This document shows, piece after piece, positions 10,023-20,641 of a stretch of 64,000 nucleotides of DNA. The position numbers were made by a program, and so were the translations under genes. Source of the DNA: Okeania sp. SIO2C9 (GTDB lineage: Bacteria > Cyanobacteriota > Cyanobacteriia > Cyanobacteriales > Microcoleaceae); the NCBI RefSeq assembly GCF_010672455.1, contig NZ_JAAHGO010000021.1:62001-126000 (forward strand), in the 5' to 3' direction. The notes beneath the pieces were generated by a model that made no database searches, was not told the origin of the DNA, and saw only the letters and a list, made by a program, of their open reading frames with translations. Position 1 is the stretch's first letter. Every line of letters begins with the position of its first letter.

Positions 10023-10140
10023 TTAGCAGCTCTGGGTTAAAATCCCCTTATCAACGTAAACAAAAATGATTCTACTGACTGCTGACAGCTTCTTTAAGTT
10101 TTTGAGAATAAAAATTTAGCTGCAAAGGTAGGTCTAAGTA

Positions 10141-10497
10141 TTAATTTTTCTGTAGAGGATTATTATTTTTATCCACTAAAATTACTTGGGGACGATGTAG
10201 AAGTGCTTCTTCTGGTGTCATTTGAGCATAAGCGATGACTATTATCTCGTCCCCAACAGCATTTATTCGGGCTGCTGGACCGTTGAGGCAGACAATACGA
10301 CTACCCCATTCCCCTGGAATAGTGTAGGTTTCTAGCCGTGAACCGTTATTGACATTAATTACTTGTACTTTTTCATAAGCTAATATACTGGCAGTTTTTA
10401 GTAGTTCTTCATCAATGGTAATTGAACCCTCATAATATAGTTGTGCTTCAGTTACTTTGAGTCGATGCAGTTTACTCTTAAAAATTGTCAGTAGCAT
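10141..10497 (-). CDS. panD: Aspartate 1-decarboxylase proenzyme PanD
   Basis: 118-residue pyruvoyl-dependent decarboxylase that converts L-aspartate to beta-alanine, the pantothenate precursor. Every key PanD residue is in place: Lys9, His11, Tyr22, the self-cleavage pair Gly24-Ser25 (which yields the pyruvoyl group), Arg54, Thr57, Tyr58 and Asn72. It lies between mysB and mysC on the same strand, an unusual neighbourhood for a coenzyme A gene. Either it is housekeeping and there by chance, or it supplies beta-alanine to the MAA pathway. The biochemical assignment is strong and the MAA link is inference. Confidence 0.9.
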   Translation of the reverse strand: MLLTIFKSKLHRLKVTEAQLYYEGSITIDEELLKTASILAYEKVQVINVNNGSRLETYTIPGEWGSRIVCLNGPAARINAVGDEIIVIAYAQMTPEEALLHRPQVILVDKNNNPLQKN

Positions 10498-10597
10498 TTG
10501 ATTATAATTATTTATATCGGTAACACCTATGATGTTACCGAATATTCAGGAGTTATATCCAATTATTTATTGGGTTAATAATATCCTCAAACCATAA

Positions 10598-11443
10598 CTA
10601 CTTTCGTTTAATAATAGTTACCCCATCTCGTAAAGGTAGCAAAACTTGTTCTACTCTGGGATCTTCTGCAACAAAACGGTTAAATTTAGCGATCGCTTCT
10701 CCATTAGCAGCACGCTTTTCTGGTGGAAGATAAGGTTGCCCTTGCAGTAAAGTATTATCAACACAAATAAATCCATTTGGTGCTAATAAACTTGTATCTA
10801 AGAGAATTCTGAAATATTCTATATACTCTTTTTTATCGGCATCAATAAACACTAAATCAAAAGTTTCTCCGGCATCTGCCAACTTTTGCATAGTTTCCAA
10901 TGCTGGTGCAACTTCGACTGATATTTTCTTTCCAGCGGGAGACTTTTCAAAACAAGCTTTAGCAAAGTCAGCTACATATTGATCGACTTCACAAGCAACT
11001 TCATGTCCATCTTCTGGCAGCGCTTCTGCCATTGCCAATGCAGAATACCCGGTAAACATTCCAATTTCTAGGATACGTTTCGCCCCAGTCATGTGAACGA
11101 ACATTTTTAGAATTTGCCCCTCAATATGCCCAGATAACATTTCCTGTTCTAACTGGCGCACTGTTTCGCCATCAGAAAATCGTAAATTCCAGGGTTCCCG
11201 GCGAGTCTTTTCTGCTAATGCTGCTAACGCATCTGACTCCTGGGTAGTATTTTTTTCAATGTAGGGGTCAAGACCTTCTGCTAATTGGTAAGCATCTTTA
11301 ATAGCCTCAGCAAGTTTGGCAGGTATTTCTACGGTTTCTGCCATCTTGACAGTTTTTTCAAGTTGTTCTACTAAAATACCCAATGGTGTAACTGGTCTGG
11401 CGGTTTTTGTATTTACAGTTTCTGTATTTACAACGGTTATCAT
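10598..11443 (-). CDS. mysB: O-methyltransferase MysB
   Basis: 281-residue SAM-dependent O-methyltransferase of the caffeoyl-CoA type. The SAM-binding motif is ILEIGMFTGYSALAMAEAL (around residue 120) and the metal/SAM motif is DLVFIDADKKEYIEYF, followed by GFICVDNTL. In MAA synthesis MysB methylates 2-demethyl-4-deoxygadusol to 4-deoxygadusol. It follows mysA on the same strand with a 455-bp repeat-filled spacer between, and has the full length of the family. Confidence 0.9.
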   Translation of the reverse strand: MITVVNTETVNTKTARPVTPLGILVEQLEKTVKMAETVEIPAKLAEAIKDAYQLAEGLDPYIEKNTTQESDALAALAEKTRREPWNLRFSDGETVRQLEQEMLSGHIEGQILKMFVHMTGAKRILEIGMFTGYSALAMAEALPEDGHEVACEVDQYVADFAKACFEKSPAGKKISVEVAPALETMQKLADAGETFDLVFIDADKKEYIEYFRILLDTSLLAPNGFICVDNTLLQGQPYLPPEKRAANGEAIAKFNRFVAEDPRVEQVLLPLRDGVTIIKRK

Positions 11444-11529
11444 ATTTCTATTCCATTACTATTGGATAAGTAGAATGGGCAAAGACTAAATCATCTATAG
11501 CATGCGAAAACTAAGTTTTATCCTAAGCA

Positions 11530-11760
11530 TTACCGAATAATTAATAATTAATAATTAAATAATTCGTGCCTTGAAGCCTCCCCTTGGATAGGGGAAAAAA
11601 GCGGTCGAGGGATGGCGCAATTCGGAGCGGCTCTGATCAGAGCGGGTCTCCTCGCCATATCCAATCGACCAAGAGAAGAAATAATATTTCCTTATATTCA
11701 ATCAAGAGCGGTTAAAACCCGAGGTAATTATCAATTATCCATTATCAATTATCCATTAAT
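11530..11760. repeat. Dispersed repeat between mysA and mysB
   Basis: The mysA-mysB spacer (11444-11898) carries TAATTAATAATTAA runs, the AAAAAAGCGGTCG...CCATATCCAATCGACCAAG block shared with 7784-7940, and an ATTATCAATTATCCATT run. It is non-coding. It puts repeat DNA inside what would otherwise be the mysAB operon. Confidence 0.7.
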
Positions 11761-11898
11761 GAAAAGGGTTTGAGATTAATTATCGCAGAGGTCTGATGAA
11801 AATTTTGCGGTCTTTGCCCATTGTTGTTCTTTTTTTTCAAAAGGGAGCAGGGAGGAATTTCTTGTTTTCTCCACCCCACATCACAACTTCTATTTATT

Positions 11899-13242
11899 TT
11901 ACTCCAAACCAAGATCACTTAAATACATTTGTTCGCCTTTTCCTTCATTTGGCACAGAGGTACAAAAATTCTTATGTTCCTCCACAGCAGATATTAATAA
12001 GTCTGAGGGAACTTCTCCAGCAAAACTACAACTACCAATACCTGTAGGTAAAGGTGCCCATAACCCACTACTACCGCGCTTGCGACGCATATTTTTCTGT
12101 CCTTGAATCATCAAATCACTGTCTTCGAGGATAGGATGATAAACTGATAAACCAAGAGAAGAACATAGTGCAACTATTCTGTCGCGATCGCCTTTTTCTA
12201 ACCAACCCATTTCCATTGCTAAGGTTGCTCCAAAAGCCATACCAATAGTAACAGCATGACCGTGCATCAATTTGACTGCTGGCTCAAATTTGGGACTCCA
12301 GGTGTGACCGTAAGCATGGGGTCTGTCTTGATAGGTCTCGAACATATTTGTTCCCTCATGCTTCATGTAGGAATACAATGCTCGATAAATTACTTCATCA
12401 GCTACCTGGATCAGTTCCTCATCCGCATCAAAGTTAGCAAAATGGGTTTCAATTAACCGTGGGCCGTATTCTTCTAGTAAATCAAATAGCACTGGGTCAT
12501 CAGTTACTGCCATTTTGATAATTTCTGCCATCCCATTACGGATATGACCTTTTGCCAAAGTACGGAATAAGCTACGATCTACTATTGTTATAACTGGGGG
12601 ATGATACGCACCGATACTATTTTTAAATAGCTGACCATTTGTGCAGGTACGAGGGGATGGTCCGGCGTCAATAGCTGCAACAATGGAACTTCCAATCATC
12701 ACATAAGGTGTTCGTCGGTGCTGCAAAGCACAGGCCAAACCTGCCACATCGCTGAGTACGCCACCTCCAATGATTAGTACTGGTTCGTTGCGGGATACAT
12801 CACAGCCATCTTTGCCTAAGAATTTGAGTATCCGCTGGACTGTTTCTGGAGTTTTGTCTGATTCCCATGCACGACAAACTAGAGTTTCTAAGGGAATTTC
12901 ATTGTGCTTAAAATAAGCTTGCAGTGATTCTCCATAAAGTTCATCGACTGTTTGATCGACAACTGCTACACAACGACCGCGACTTTTGTAGATTTCTGCC
13001 AAAACTGGGTTAGATGGGTTTAAGACTCCATATACCAACTTTACTTCTGATTTGAGACTAAAGGTTGCAGAAATCTCGAATGAGCGACCATCTTCTACTG
13101 CCCTGATTTCTCCACGACCATCGTACCACTCTGAGGTTCGGTACTTCTTTGCATGATCGCGCCGAATACTGGGGTCAAATGTGAAGTCTGGTTTGCTGAT
13201 TTCTTCGGTTAATGCTTTAGGCGGAAATATTGTGTTGGTCAT
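11899..13242 (-). CDS. mysA: 2-demethyl-4-deoxygadusol synthase MysA
   Basis: 447-residue sugar-phosphate cyclase of the dehydroquinate-synthase superfamily. Family signatures include the NAD-binding GGGVLSDVAGLACALQHRR, then DAGPSPRTCTNGQLFKN, and metal-site segments GMAEIIKMAV, HAYGHTWSPKFEP and HGHAVTIGMAFG. These are typical of DDGS/MysA, which turns sedoheptulose 7-phosphate into 2-demethyl-4-deoxygadusol, the first MAA step. It is the promoter-proximal gene of the cluster, with a long regulatory-length spacer upstream. 2-epi-5-epi-valiolone synthase is the main alternative, but the mysB and mysC neighbours favour DDGS. Confidence 0.93.
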   Translation of the reverse strand: MTNTIFPPKALTEEISKPDFTFDPSIRRDHAKKYRTSEWYDGRGEIRAVEDGRSFEISATFSLKSEVKLVYGVLNPSNPVLAEIYKSRGRCVAVVDQTVDELYGESLQAYFKHNEIPLETLVCRAWESDKTPETVQRILKFLGKDGCDVSRNEPVLIIGGGVLSDVAGLACALQHRRTPYVMIGSSIVAAIDAGPSPRTCTNGQLFKNSIGAYHPPVITIVDRSLFRTLAKGHIRNGMAEIIKMAVTDDPVLFDLLEEYGPRLIETHFANFDADEELIQVADEVIYRALYSYMKHEGTNMFETYQDRPHAYGHTWSPKFEPAVKLMHGHAVTIGMAFGATLAMEMGWLEKGDRDRIVALCSSLGLSVYHPILEDSDLMIQGQKNMRRKRGSSGLWAPLPTGIGSCSFAGEVPSDLLISAVEEHKNFCTSVPNEGKGEQMYLSDLGLE

Positions 13243-14401
13243 AATTGTACCTTAGGTAATAATGGTTTGTTCTGAAGTTTTACCTCTGTGATCGCATTAA
13301 TGTTTCTGCTTGTACTCTCAATCAAAGTAGCAGCACAGTACAATACCTCAGTGAGGTTGTTTTTTAAAGGTATTGCTACTGAGAGTAGTTTTTCTAATTA
13401 ATGGTTAAGTGAATTATTTTTACTGCTACAGTGTCTGTGAGCAGTGCGATCTAATACTGAATATAATATAGTCTAGTACATTTACAGTTGTTTTTGATCG
13501 CTTCTTGGAAATATCTATGAAATTATTAGAAAGACATTTAAGCAGTTTTACGCGCCACAAAGCTAACAATCTTCACGGAATCTAAAGATTGATTAATCCT
13601 TCAGGTTTAGGAAGCCCTCTTGTCAGAGGCTAACCAGCTACTAATAATCGCTATTTTTTCAACATCAAAATCTAGTTGATTTTCCTTGTCTTTAATAGCA
13701 AAACGGAACTAATACTGTTATTCGTGTTCTCTTGTTATTTGACTTCTTCTCAATACTATAGTAGAAAACTGGTATTCTTGTTTATCTCCTAACTTCCACT
13801 TCAGATTACAACCGTGATTCACGTTTTGATATGGATTTAACGGCTGCTTGATAGGTATTGTGTTTAGCATAGTTGTCAAATCCTTTATTGATGACTAATT
13901 GACTGACTGGGCAATTTTAATTCTAGCGACGTGAATCTCATAGTTTGCGCATAAGTTTGCGATCGCCTTTTCACATTCTATAGATTTTCACTCATTCCTT
14001 GCCTGATATCCACAGGAGTCTTTTTGTGATGCTCCTAAACTGACACACTTAACTTATGCCTGAAGGCAGGCTTTTAGTAAAATCTTTAAAAGCTAAAGAT
14101 TTTCTCTTCTTTGGAGGATACTAATAATTTCACTATTAAGTAGCAATGATCGAGTCATCACTATTTAGTGTTTATTTTGACTCTTGTCTGATAGTTTAAC
14201 CTTTGATCTCTATCATTTAACTTAATATCAAGTTAATATTTATTAACATTTGGCAATTATATATAAGTTTAGTAAATATATTGATTTTATACCATATAAA
14301 TATGATATTGTGAAGGGTTATATAAATTATAATTTAACAAAATAAGTGGTATCAGCAAGCAATAGATCGAAAACATTTCTCTGTGAAGGTGAAAAATATA
14401 T

Positions 14402-14520
14402 CAGGAGTTACGCAAATTTACCTTGAAAACGCCATATGTAGGGGCGCAATTGCGAAGCCCATGCCGTCAGGCTATATGGCATTCGCCCTCACTCGATTTA
14501 GTGTCCGTGCGTAAGTCCTG
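14402..14520. mobile_element. MITE family E, copy 1
   Basis: 119-bp element bounded by CAGGAGTTACGCA and TGCGTAAGTCCTG, near-perfect inverted repeats. The interior holds a palindromic GTAGGGGCG...ATTCGCCCTCAC segment. A second copy with the same ends is at 20521-20611. Confidence 0.7.
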
Positions 14521-14679
14521 TAATTGATTATTGGTTACTATATATATTGTGTGGTATTTTTTTTGACAGCTAAAGGAAAAGTAATGAATTCCCTTGAACA
14601 ACACATCAAAAAGGAAATAACTTTTGACTTTCCTAGTAAGGCTATTATCAAGTAATTGACCAAAAAATTTTGGTCTCAA

Positions 14680-14795
14680 AGCCTTTCTTTGTTAAGGGGA
14701 TAAAAAGTGGAGCAGCTCTGTAAGAGCGGGTTTCCTCACCATATCCAATCGACCAAGAAAAAAGAGAATATTCCATATTTCAAGCCTCCTTATTG
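14680..14795. repeat. Dispersed repeat (CCATATCCAATCGACC family)
   Basis: Shares GTTAAGGGGATAAAAAG, then CTCACCATATCCAATCGACC and AAGAAAA with the blocks at 7784, 11575 and 59038. Non-coding. Confidence 0.6.
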
Positions 14796-15368
14796 CAAGA
14801 GGTACTGTTAACACAGTTCCTCCGGCAGGAGGCTAACTGATAACTGAAATGATGATAGAATCTTCTTAAAAATACATTCAACAATTGATAATTAACAATT
14901 ACCTCTCCTGAAAACAGATGGAATTAGCGAAAAGTATTTTTTTGATTGATTTATTCTTTAAATCAGAGGCTTTAAACCATAATTATTTAGTAAGTCCAGT
15001 AGTAAAAATCACAAGTATTTGGTTGAAAATTCAGCAGTCATTTAGGCATTTAAAGTAATTGATTATTTTCATTGTGATTCCTAGAGGCTATTAAACTACA
15101 GGTAGTTATTGAATTTACTGAAGCTATATTATGAGCAAAAAAAATGGGGATTAAGATTAGTTATTGTTCAAAAAATGCCTGAATTACATGAAGCGAAATT
15201 AATTATTAACAGCGCTTATAAGCAAAGAGAAGTGTGAGTAAATTTTCGGTGTATAGAATTACCACTTATTCTGATAGTATAAAAATTGTTAATTCTCAAG
15301 TTATAGTTATTACTCTATAACAGTAATAGCTATATATTCCTAAGAAGCTCTTGATCAAAAAATGGCGA

Positions 15369-16223
15369 ATGAATAAAGAATATCTAGCCCTACTTAATCG
15401 GGGTATAATTACATGGAATGAATGGAGACAGAAAAATCTACATCTACAAGCAGATCTTACTAATGTCAACCTCAGAGGTATTAACCTGCAAGGTATTAAT
15501 TTTCAAGGAGTAAATCTCACAGGAGCTAATCTCTGTTTAACTCAATTAAAAACAGCTAATTGTAGTGATGCTAATTTAACTTCAGCTCAACTGATTCATG
15601 CTAACCTTACTTCTATTAATCTTCAGGGAGCTAACTTAAGATATGCTAATTTGATTTCTTCAGATCTAAGACAGGCTAACTTAATAGACGCTGATTTAGT
15701 TGATGCAAATTTAATTGGAACCGATTTACAAAATGCTATTTTTCGATATGCTGATGCTACTTCAGCAGACCTGAGAAGAAGCAACTTAGCCAAAGCAGAT
15801 TTAATGGAAACTAACTTCAGTTATGCTAATCTTAGTCGCGCTAATCTCCATGAAGCTGAATTGATTGGGGCTTACTTTTACTATGCTAATTTAGACAAAG
15901 CCAGTTTGATTGAAGCTCATCTTAGTGGAATTCATTTATCAAATGCTTCTTTAAAGGAAGCAAATCTTTATAAAGCAGATTTAAGGTTTGCAAACCTCAA
16001 AAAAGTTAATTTTCTAAATGCAAATTTGAGGGGGGCTTATTTCCGAGGAACTAATCTAAGTAAGGCTATTTTAATTAGAGCTGATTTGAGAGGTTCTGAT
16101 TTGAGAGGTGCTAACCTGAATAAAGCTAATCTTACTGATGCTTTGATTAATGATATTAACCTTTCTGAGGCTAATCTTCAGGAAACAATTATGCCTAATG
16201 GTAAAGTCAATTATAATGATTAA
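15369..16223 (+). CDS. Pentapeptide-repeat protein
   Basis: 284-residue protein whose N-terminus (MNKEYLALLNRGIITWNEWR) is followed almost to the end by A(D/N)LXX pentapeptide repeats such as ANLTG, ADLRG and ANLSR. This is the right-handed quadrilateral beta-helix family that is very abundant in cyanobacteria. ATG 15369 is preferred over the TTG at 15351 because the typical N-terminal cap begins there. No signal peptide or partner domain is seen, so the protein is probably cytosolic. Its function cannot be assigned from sequence. Confidence 0.85.
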   Translation: MNKEYLALLNRGIITWNEWRQKNLHLQADLTNVNLRGINLQGINFQGVNLTGANLCLTQLKTANCSDANLTSAQLIHANLTSINLQGANLRYANLISSDLRQANLIDADLVDANLIGTDLQNAIFRYADATSADLRRSNLAKADLMETNFSYANLSRANLHEAELIGAYFYYANLDKASLIEAHLSGIHLSNASLKEANLYKADLRFANLKKVNFLNANLRGAYFRGTNLSKAILIRADLRGSDLRGANLNKANLTDALINDINLSEANLQETIMPNGKVNYND

Positions 16224-16472
16224 CCTTGACATTTTTAGTATTTTAACTATGTAGTATAAATACCATTTATGTTTGAGATATGAACAGGAAATTCAATATT
16301 TTAGAAAATAGGGAAGAGTGGCAGATTTGAAAAAGTTTTTGTAAGCAGAAAAAATAATAATCTAATTGAACAACTCATCTAATAAAGATGATAAAGCATA
16401 TTAATTAAATTTTAAGACATAGTTTAAGACCAGGAAAATCAAAAAACTGAGTGCCAATTAATAATTACAATC

Positions 16473-16958
16473 TTATTCGCTAGGGCCTTCTAGTATTTCT
16501 TGTACTTCATTATTTGTTTTGCCTAAAATTCTTGCTATAGGTCCTACTAAGTTTGTATCTACTGCTTTGCCTGCATAAATATCTTTGAGTTGTTCAGGAG
16601 AAATTTTATGAATATCACAAAATTTAATAAACTCATGGCCACTAACCTGCAGTTGTTCTTGCCTTTCTCGCAACAAGAGAGCGACTGCTCTTGGTCCATA
16701 TTTAGGTCGTTCAGCCAGGGCTATATATTTCTGCATTAAGTCATTGACTCTACTTCTTTTTCCTCCCACCCTTCGCAGTAAATCTAGACAAGCTAGCCTT
16801 AAAGCTTTGCGTAGCCTTTCCTGCTCATTCATAACTTCTAGAATTTCTTCGGCATATTCAGGTTTACAAATGCCCACTAATTCTCCATCATTTAAAATTG
16901 GCACATAGAAACCCATTCCACATTCCCAAGATAATTCTTCATTGGTAGTCATGCCCAA
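16473..16958 (-). CDS. Conserved-looking hypothetical protein (161 aa)
   Basis: Not recognised. It is a soluble, charged, mostly helical protein. The N-terminal 45 residues (FYVPILNDGELVGICKPEY) look like a small beta unit. A basic helical stretch follows (ACLDLLRRVGGKRSRV), and a C-terminal segment (FIKFCDIHKISPEQLKDIYAG) resembles a helix-turn-helix but is not diagnostic. It is isolated between the pentapeptide gene and prfA, and a MITE (17009-17157) lies just upstream. No function is proposed. Confidence 0.65.
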   Translation of the reverse strand: MGMTTNEELSWECGMGFYVPILNDGELVGICKPEYAEEILEVMNEQERLRKALRLACLDLLRRVGGKRSRVNDLMQKYIALAERPKYGPRAVALLLRERQEQLQVSGHEFIKFCDIHKISPEQLKDIYAGKAVDTNLVGPIARILGKTNNEVQEILEGPSE

Positions 16959-17008
16959 ATCTCCTACTTTTCTTTAATTTGCTAGAATTAGAATAGTTTA
17001 CTACGTTA

Positions 17009-17157
17009 TATCAAATCCAGTTAAACAGTTATAGATTAGTTAAGTCTTTAGGAGTCAAGAGTCAGTAGTCAGGAGTCAGGAGGAGAGAAAATCACAAAGA
17101 TTTATTAGTTATGATGATTCGAGATTTTTTTGATGTCCAATTCTCCCGGATTTGATA
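17009..17157. mobile_element. MITE family A, copy 3
   Basis: 149-bp element with ends TATCAAATCCAG and CCCGGATTTGATA and TTA on both sides (17006-17008 and 17158-17160). The interior carries AGTCAGGAGTCAGGAG heptamer-like repeats. Non-coding, downstream of prfA. Confidence 0.75.
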
Positions 17158-17265
17158 TTAATACTTGCTAATATAAGCGTATTTTATAAAAAAAACGAGA
17201 ACCTTGTCCTCGCTTTTTGACTGGTATTGATATTATTTGAATAGGTCCATTTCACAAAATGTCAA

Positions 17266-18393
<1,128 letters not shown>

Positions 18394-18496
18394 TTAATTA
18401 GTATTTTATTTATGGGAAATTTTTATTGAGATTTTGATATTAATTGTTGTCTATAAAATATTACAGACAACTAATTAAGGACAATTGACATTCCAG

Positions 18497-18748
18497 CTAT
18501 TTTTTATCTTTACTCTTTTTAGATTTAGAGCTTTTACCCCCATCTTTCTTGCTATATTTACGCATAAATCTCTCAACTCTTCCTTCAGTATCAATAATTT
18601 TCTGAGTCCCTGTAAAAAAGGGATGATTTCCCGACCAAACATCAACATTAATCTCTGGTTTTGTAGAGCCAATTGTCATTACTACTTCACCATTACAGTA
18701 AACTTTGGCTTCTGGATACCACTCAGGATGAATACCAGCTTTAGGCAT
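18497..18748 (-). CDS. rpmE: 50S ribosomal protein L31 (zinc-free form)
   Basis: 83-residue L31 with GIHPEWYPEAKVYCNGEV and NHPFFTGTQKIIDTEGRVERF. Only one Cys remains of the four zinc ligands of the C+ type, so this is the zinc-independent form. The tail is Lys/Ser-rich. It lies between rpsI and prfA as usual in cyanobacteria. Confidence 0.95.
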   Translation of the reverse strand: MPKAGIHPEWYPEAKVYCNGEVVMTIGSTKPEINVDVWSGNHPFFTGTQKIIDTEGRVERFMRKYSKKDGGKSSKSKKSKDKK

Positions 18749-18797
18749 TTTCTTTACTCTACTTAAAATTACAAATATTTTTTCTATGTACTATTTT

Positions 18798-19140
18798 AAC
18801 TTATTCTAGTGACATACTCCCACACTAAGCTGACGCTATAGTGTGGGCTTATCTCTTCGCCGTCCTGCCACTGCATCGGACAAGCGCGTGCTTTAAGGAC
18901 GGGATGCCCCGCCGCCCTATTTTTTATATTTACTACCGCATTTCCTAGGTCATGCTGCGCAAACAAGTCGCGGTCTATGACGATACCACAGTGTGGACAA
19001 GAATGAGTTCTTTGAGATAATTCTTTCGGGACTTTTTCACCGCAATTCGAGCAATCTTGGCTGATATTTTGAGGATTTACAGCTATGGTTTTTGTCCAGC
19101 ATTTGCCTCCTGCGGAGGAGCTGCGCTAACGGGTTTGACA
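18798..19140 (-). pseudogene. TnpB C-terminal fragment plus IS right end
   Basis: A minus-strand frame reads [14 protein letters not shown], then THSCPHCGIVIDRD, LGNAVVNIKNR, giving the TnpB zinc ribbon (two CxxC pairs) and RuvC-III Asp. Upstream the frame is broken near 19085. The IS right-end hairpin (GACATACTCCCACACTA paired with TAGTGTGGGCTT) follows at about 18811-18855. A short insertion encoding FAQHDL sits right after the RuvC-III DRD, as in the related copy at 21455. A small-repeat field with several GAGCTGTT units fills 19141-19537, with no gene. Confidence 0.8.
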
Positions 19141-19537
19141 GCAAGAATAGACAGAAATTGTTCCCCAAGTCGAATTCAACTAAAATAATTTAAAATTATA
19201 GCAATGAGCGCTGGTATATTTACAAATTGCAGGAAAGGCCAAATAGCTGAAAGTCTTATATTATCGGCAATTTATTACCCCAGATGAGCTGTTGCCTTCC
19301 GGAGCTGTTGCCTGCGCACAGCGCTATATATCAAAGTTTTTGCCAATTATCAGGAAAGGTAGAGGCCAGCGGGAGCTGTTTGCGCAGCATGACCTAAGAA
19401 AGGAAATAGTTCCTCCTGGCCTCTACCCATGACCGAAGGGCACAAGGGTATAAAACCCCAAGCAACTTGTTCCTTCTGCCCTCTGCCCTCTGCCTTCTGC
19501 CTTCTGCTTTGTAACAATTGGCAATTTCGTTAAGATA

Positions 19538-19948
19538 TCATCGTTTGGAATATTGAGGTGCTTTACGAGCTTTGCGTAAACCATACTTTTTCCGTTCTTT
19601 AGCTCGGGGGTCGCGAGTCAAATATCCTTCTGTCTTTAGAGGTTTACGATTATCTGGGTCTAACTGGCACAAAGCTCTAGCAACCCCTAACTTAATAGAA
19701 TCAGCTTGTCCTGTTAACCCACCTCCTGTAGCTTTCACTAGAATGTCATACTCATTTTCCAAACCTAAAGTCTCTAGTGGAGCTTTTGCAGAGGATAAAT
19801 AACCATGATTATATTGTAGGTATAACTCACCATCCTTGCCATTAATAATCAATTTGCCTGTACCTGGAACTAGACGTACTGAAGCGATCGAAGACTTACG
19901 ACGACCAGTACCCCAATACATAGCACGGCCACTTTCTTTTGCTTGCAT
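19538..19948 (-). CDS. rpsI: 30S ribosomal protein S9
   Basis: 136-residue S9, with [17 protein letters not shown] near the N-terminus, [19 protein letters not shown] in the core and the invariant C-terminal KAPQYSKR that reaches toward P-site tRNA. It follows rplM by 5 bp in a conserved rplM-rpsI pair. Confidence 0.97.
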   Translation of the reverse strand: MQAKESGRAMYWGTGRRKSSIASVRLVPGTGKLIINGKDGELYLQYNHGYLSSAKAPLETLGLENEYDILVKATGGGLTGQADSIKLGVARALCQLDPDNRKPLKTEGYLTRDPRAKERKKYGLRKARKAPQYSKR

Positions 19949-19953
19949 TATTT

Positions 19954-20403
19954 TTATTCTCCTGGAGTAGTTTCAATAATTAACGTTTCAGGTTTTTGAG
20001 CTTGGTGAGGATGGTCAGGCCCTGGATAAACTTTTAGTTTAGCATGAAGTTTTCTGCCCAGAGAATTTTTTGGTAGCATTCCGTAAACTGCCTCCTCAAT
20101 AATTCTTTGAGGCAAACGAGCTTGCAACTTAGAAAAAACCTCTGTTTTCATCCCTCCTGGCCTTCCAGAATGGCGACGATAAAGTTTCTGACTACTTTTT
20201 TTACCAGTTACATTCACCTTTTCAGCATTAACGACAATCACAAAATCTCCTGTATCGAGATGTGGAGTATAAGTTGGTTTATTCTTACCCCTAATAATCA
20301 TCGCAATAGCAGTAGCTAATCGCCCTAAACGCTGATCTTTAGCATCAATAACATACCATTTTGGCTCTAGAGTATTCAGTGGTGGAACGTATGTTGTATT
20401 CAT
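19954..20403 (-). CDS. rplM: 50S ribosomal protein L13
   Basis: 149-residue L13 with [35 protein letters not shown] and [19 protein letters not shown]. Full length and co-directional with rpsI. Confidence 0.97.
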   Translation of the reverse strand: MNTTYVPPLNTLEPKWYVIDAKDQRLGRLATAIAMIIRGKNKPTYTPHLDTGDFVIVVNAEKVNVTGKKSSQKLYRRHSGRPGGMKTEVFSKLQARLPQRIIEEAVYGMLPKNSLGRKLHAKLKVYPGPDHPHQAQKPETLIIETTPGE

Positions 20404-20520
20404 AATTTATTTAATTTAGTTGTTTTTTTTACTGTTTATATTGGCTTTCATTGTCAGTTTAATCTCATGGAATTCCCTCAATTTACCCAATTCTCAGTTA
20501 TTACTATTTGATACTTGATC

Positions 20521-20611
20521 GGGACTTACACATTTTTCCGACATAAACACTATATGTACTATAGTGCTATAGTTTTTATCTACTATATGTAGTGTTTTTG
20601 CGTAAGTCCTG
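20521..20611. mobile_element. MITE family E, copy 2
   Basis: 91-bp element in the truA-rplM spacer with ends GGGACTTACACA and TGCGTAAGTCC and a self-complementary centre (ACTATATGTACTATAG...CTATATGTAG). It shares its ends with the copy at 14402. Confidence 0.7.
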
Positions 20612-20641
20612 TTAATTAAAAGTCACAATACAGACACTTAA

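Larger units (their letters stand above)
13243..15368. other. 2.1-kb non-coding region upstream of mysA
   Basis: No convincing gene was found on either strand. It is A+T-rich with a HIP1-like GCGATCGC near 13970, a MITE at 14402-14520 and a dispersed repeat at 14680-14790. It should hold the mysA promoter, but no consensus pair can be assigned with confidence. Confidence 0.5.

Noticed and set aside
10141-10497. PanD as a dedicated MAA decarboxylase making palythine-type products
   Set aside because: All substrate and catalytic residues match ordinary aspartate decarboxylase. Nothing in the sequence supports a changed substrate, so only the beta-alanine hypothesis is kept.
13780-14010. Possible small gene on the minus strand upstream of mysA
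   Set aside because: The frame is broken by stops and shows no recognisable motif, so it is left as non-coding.
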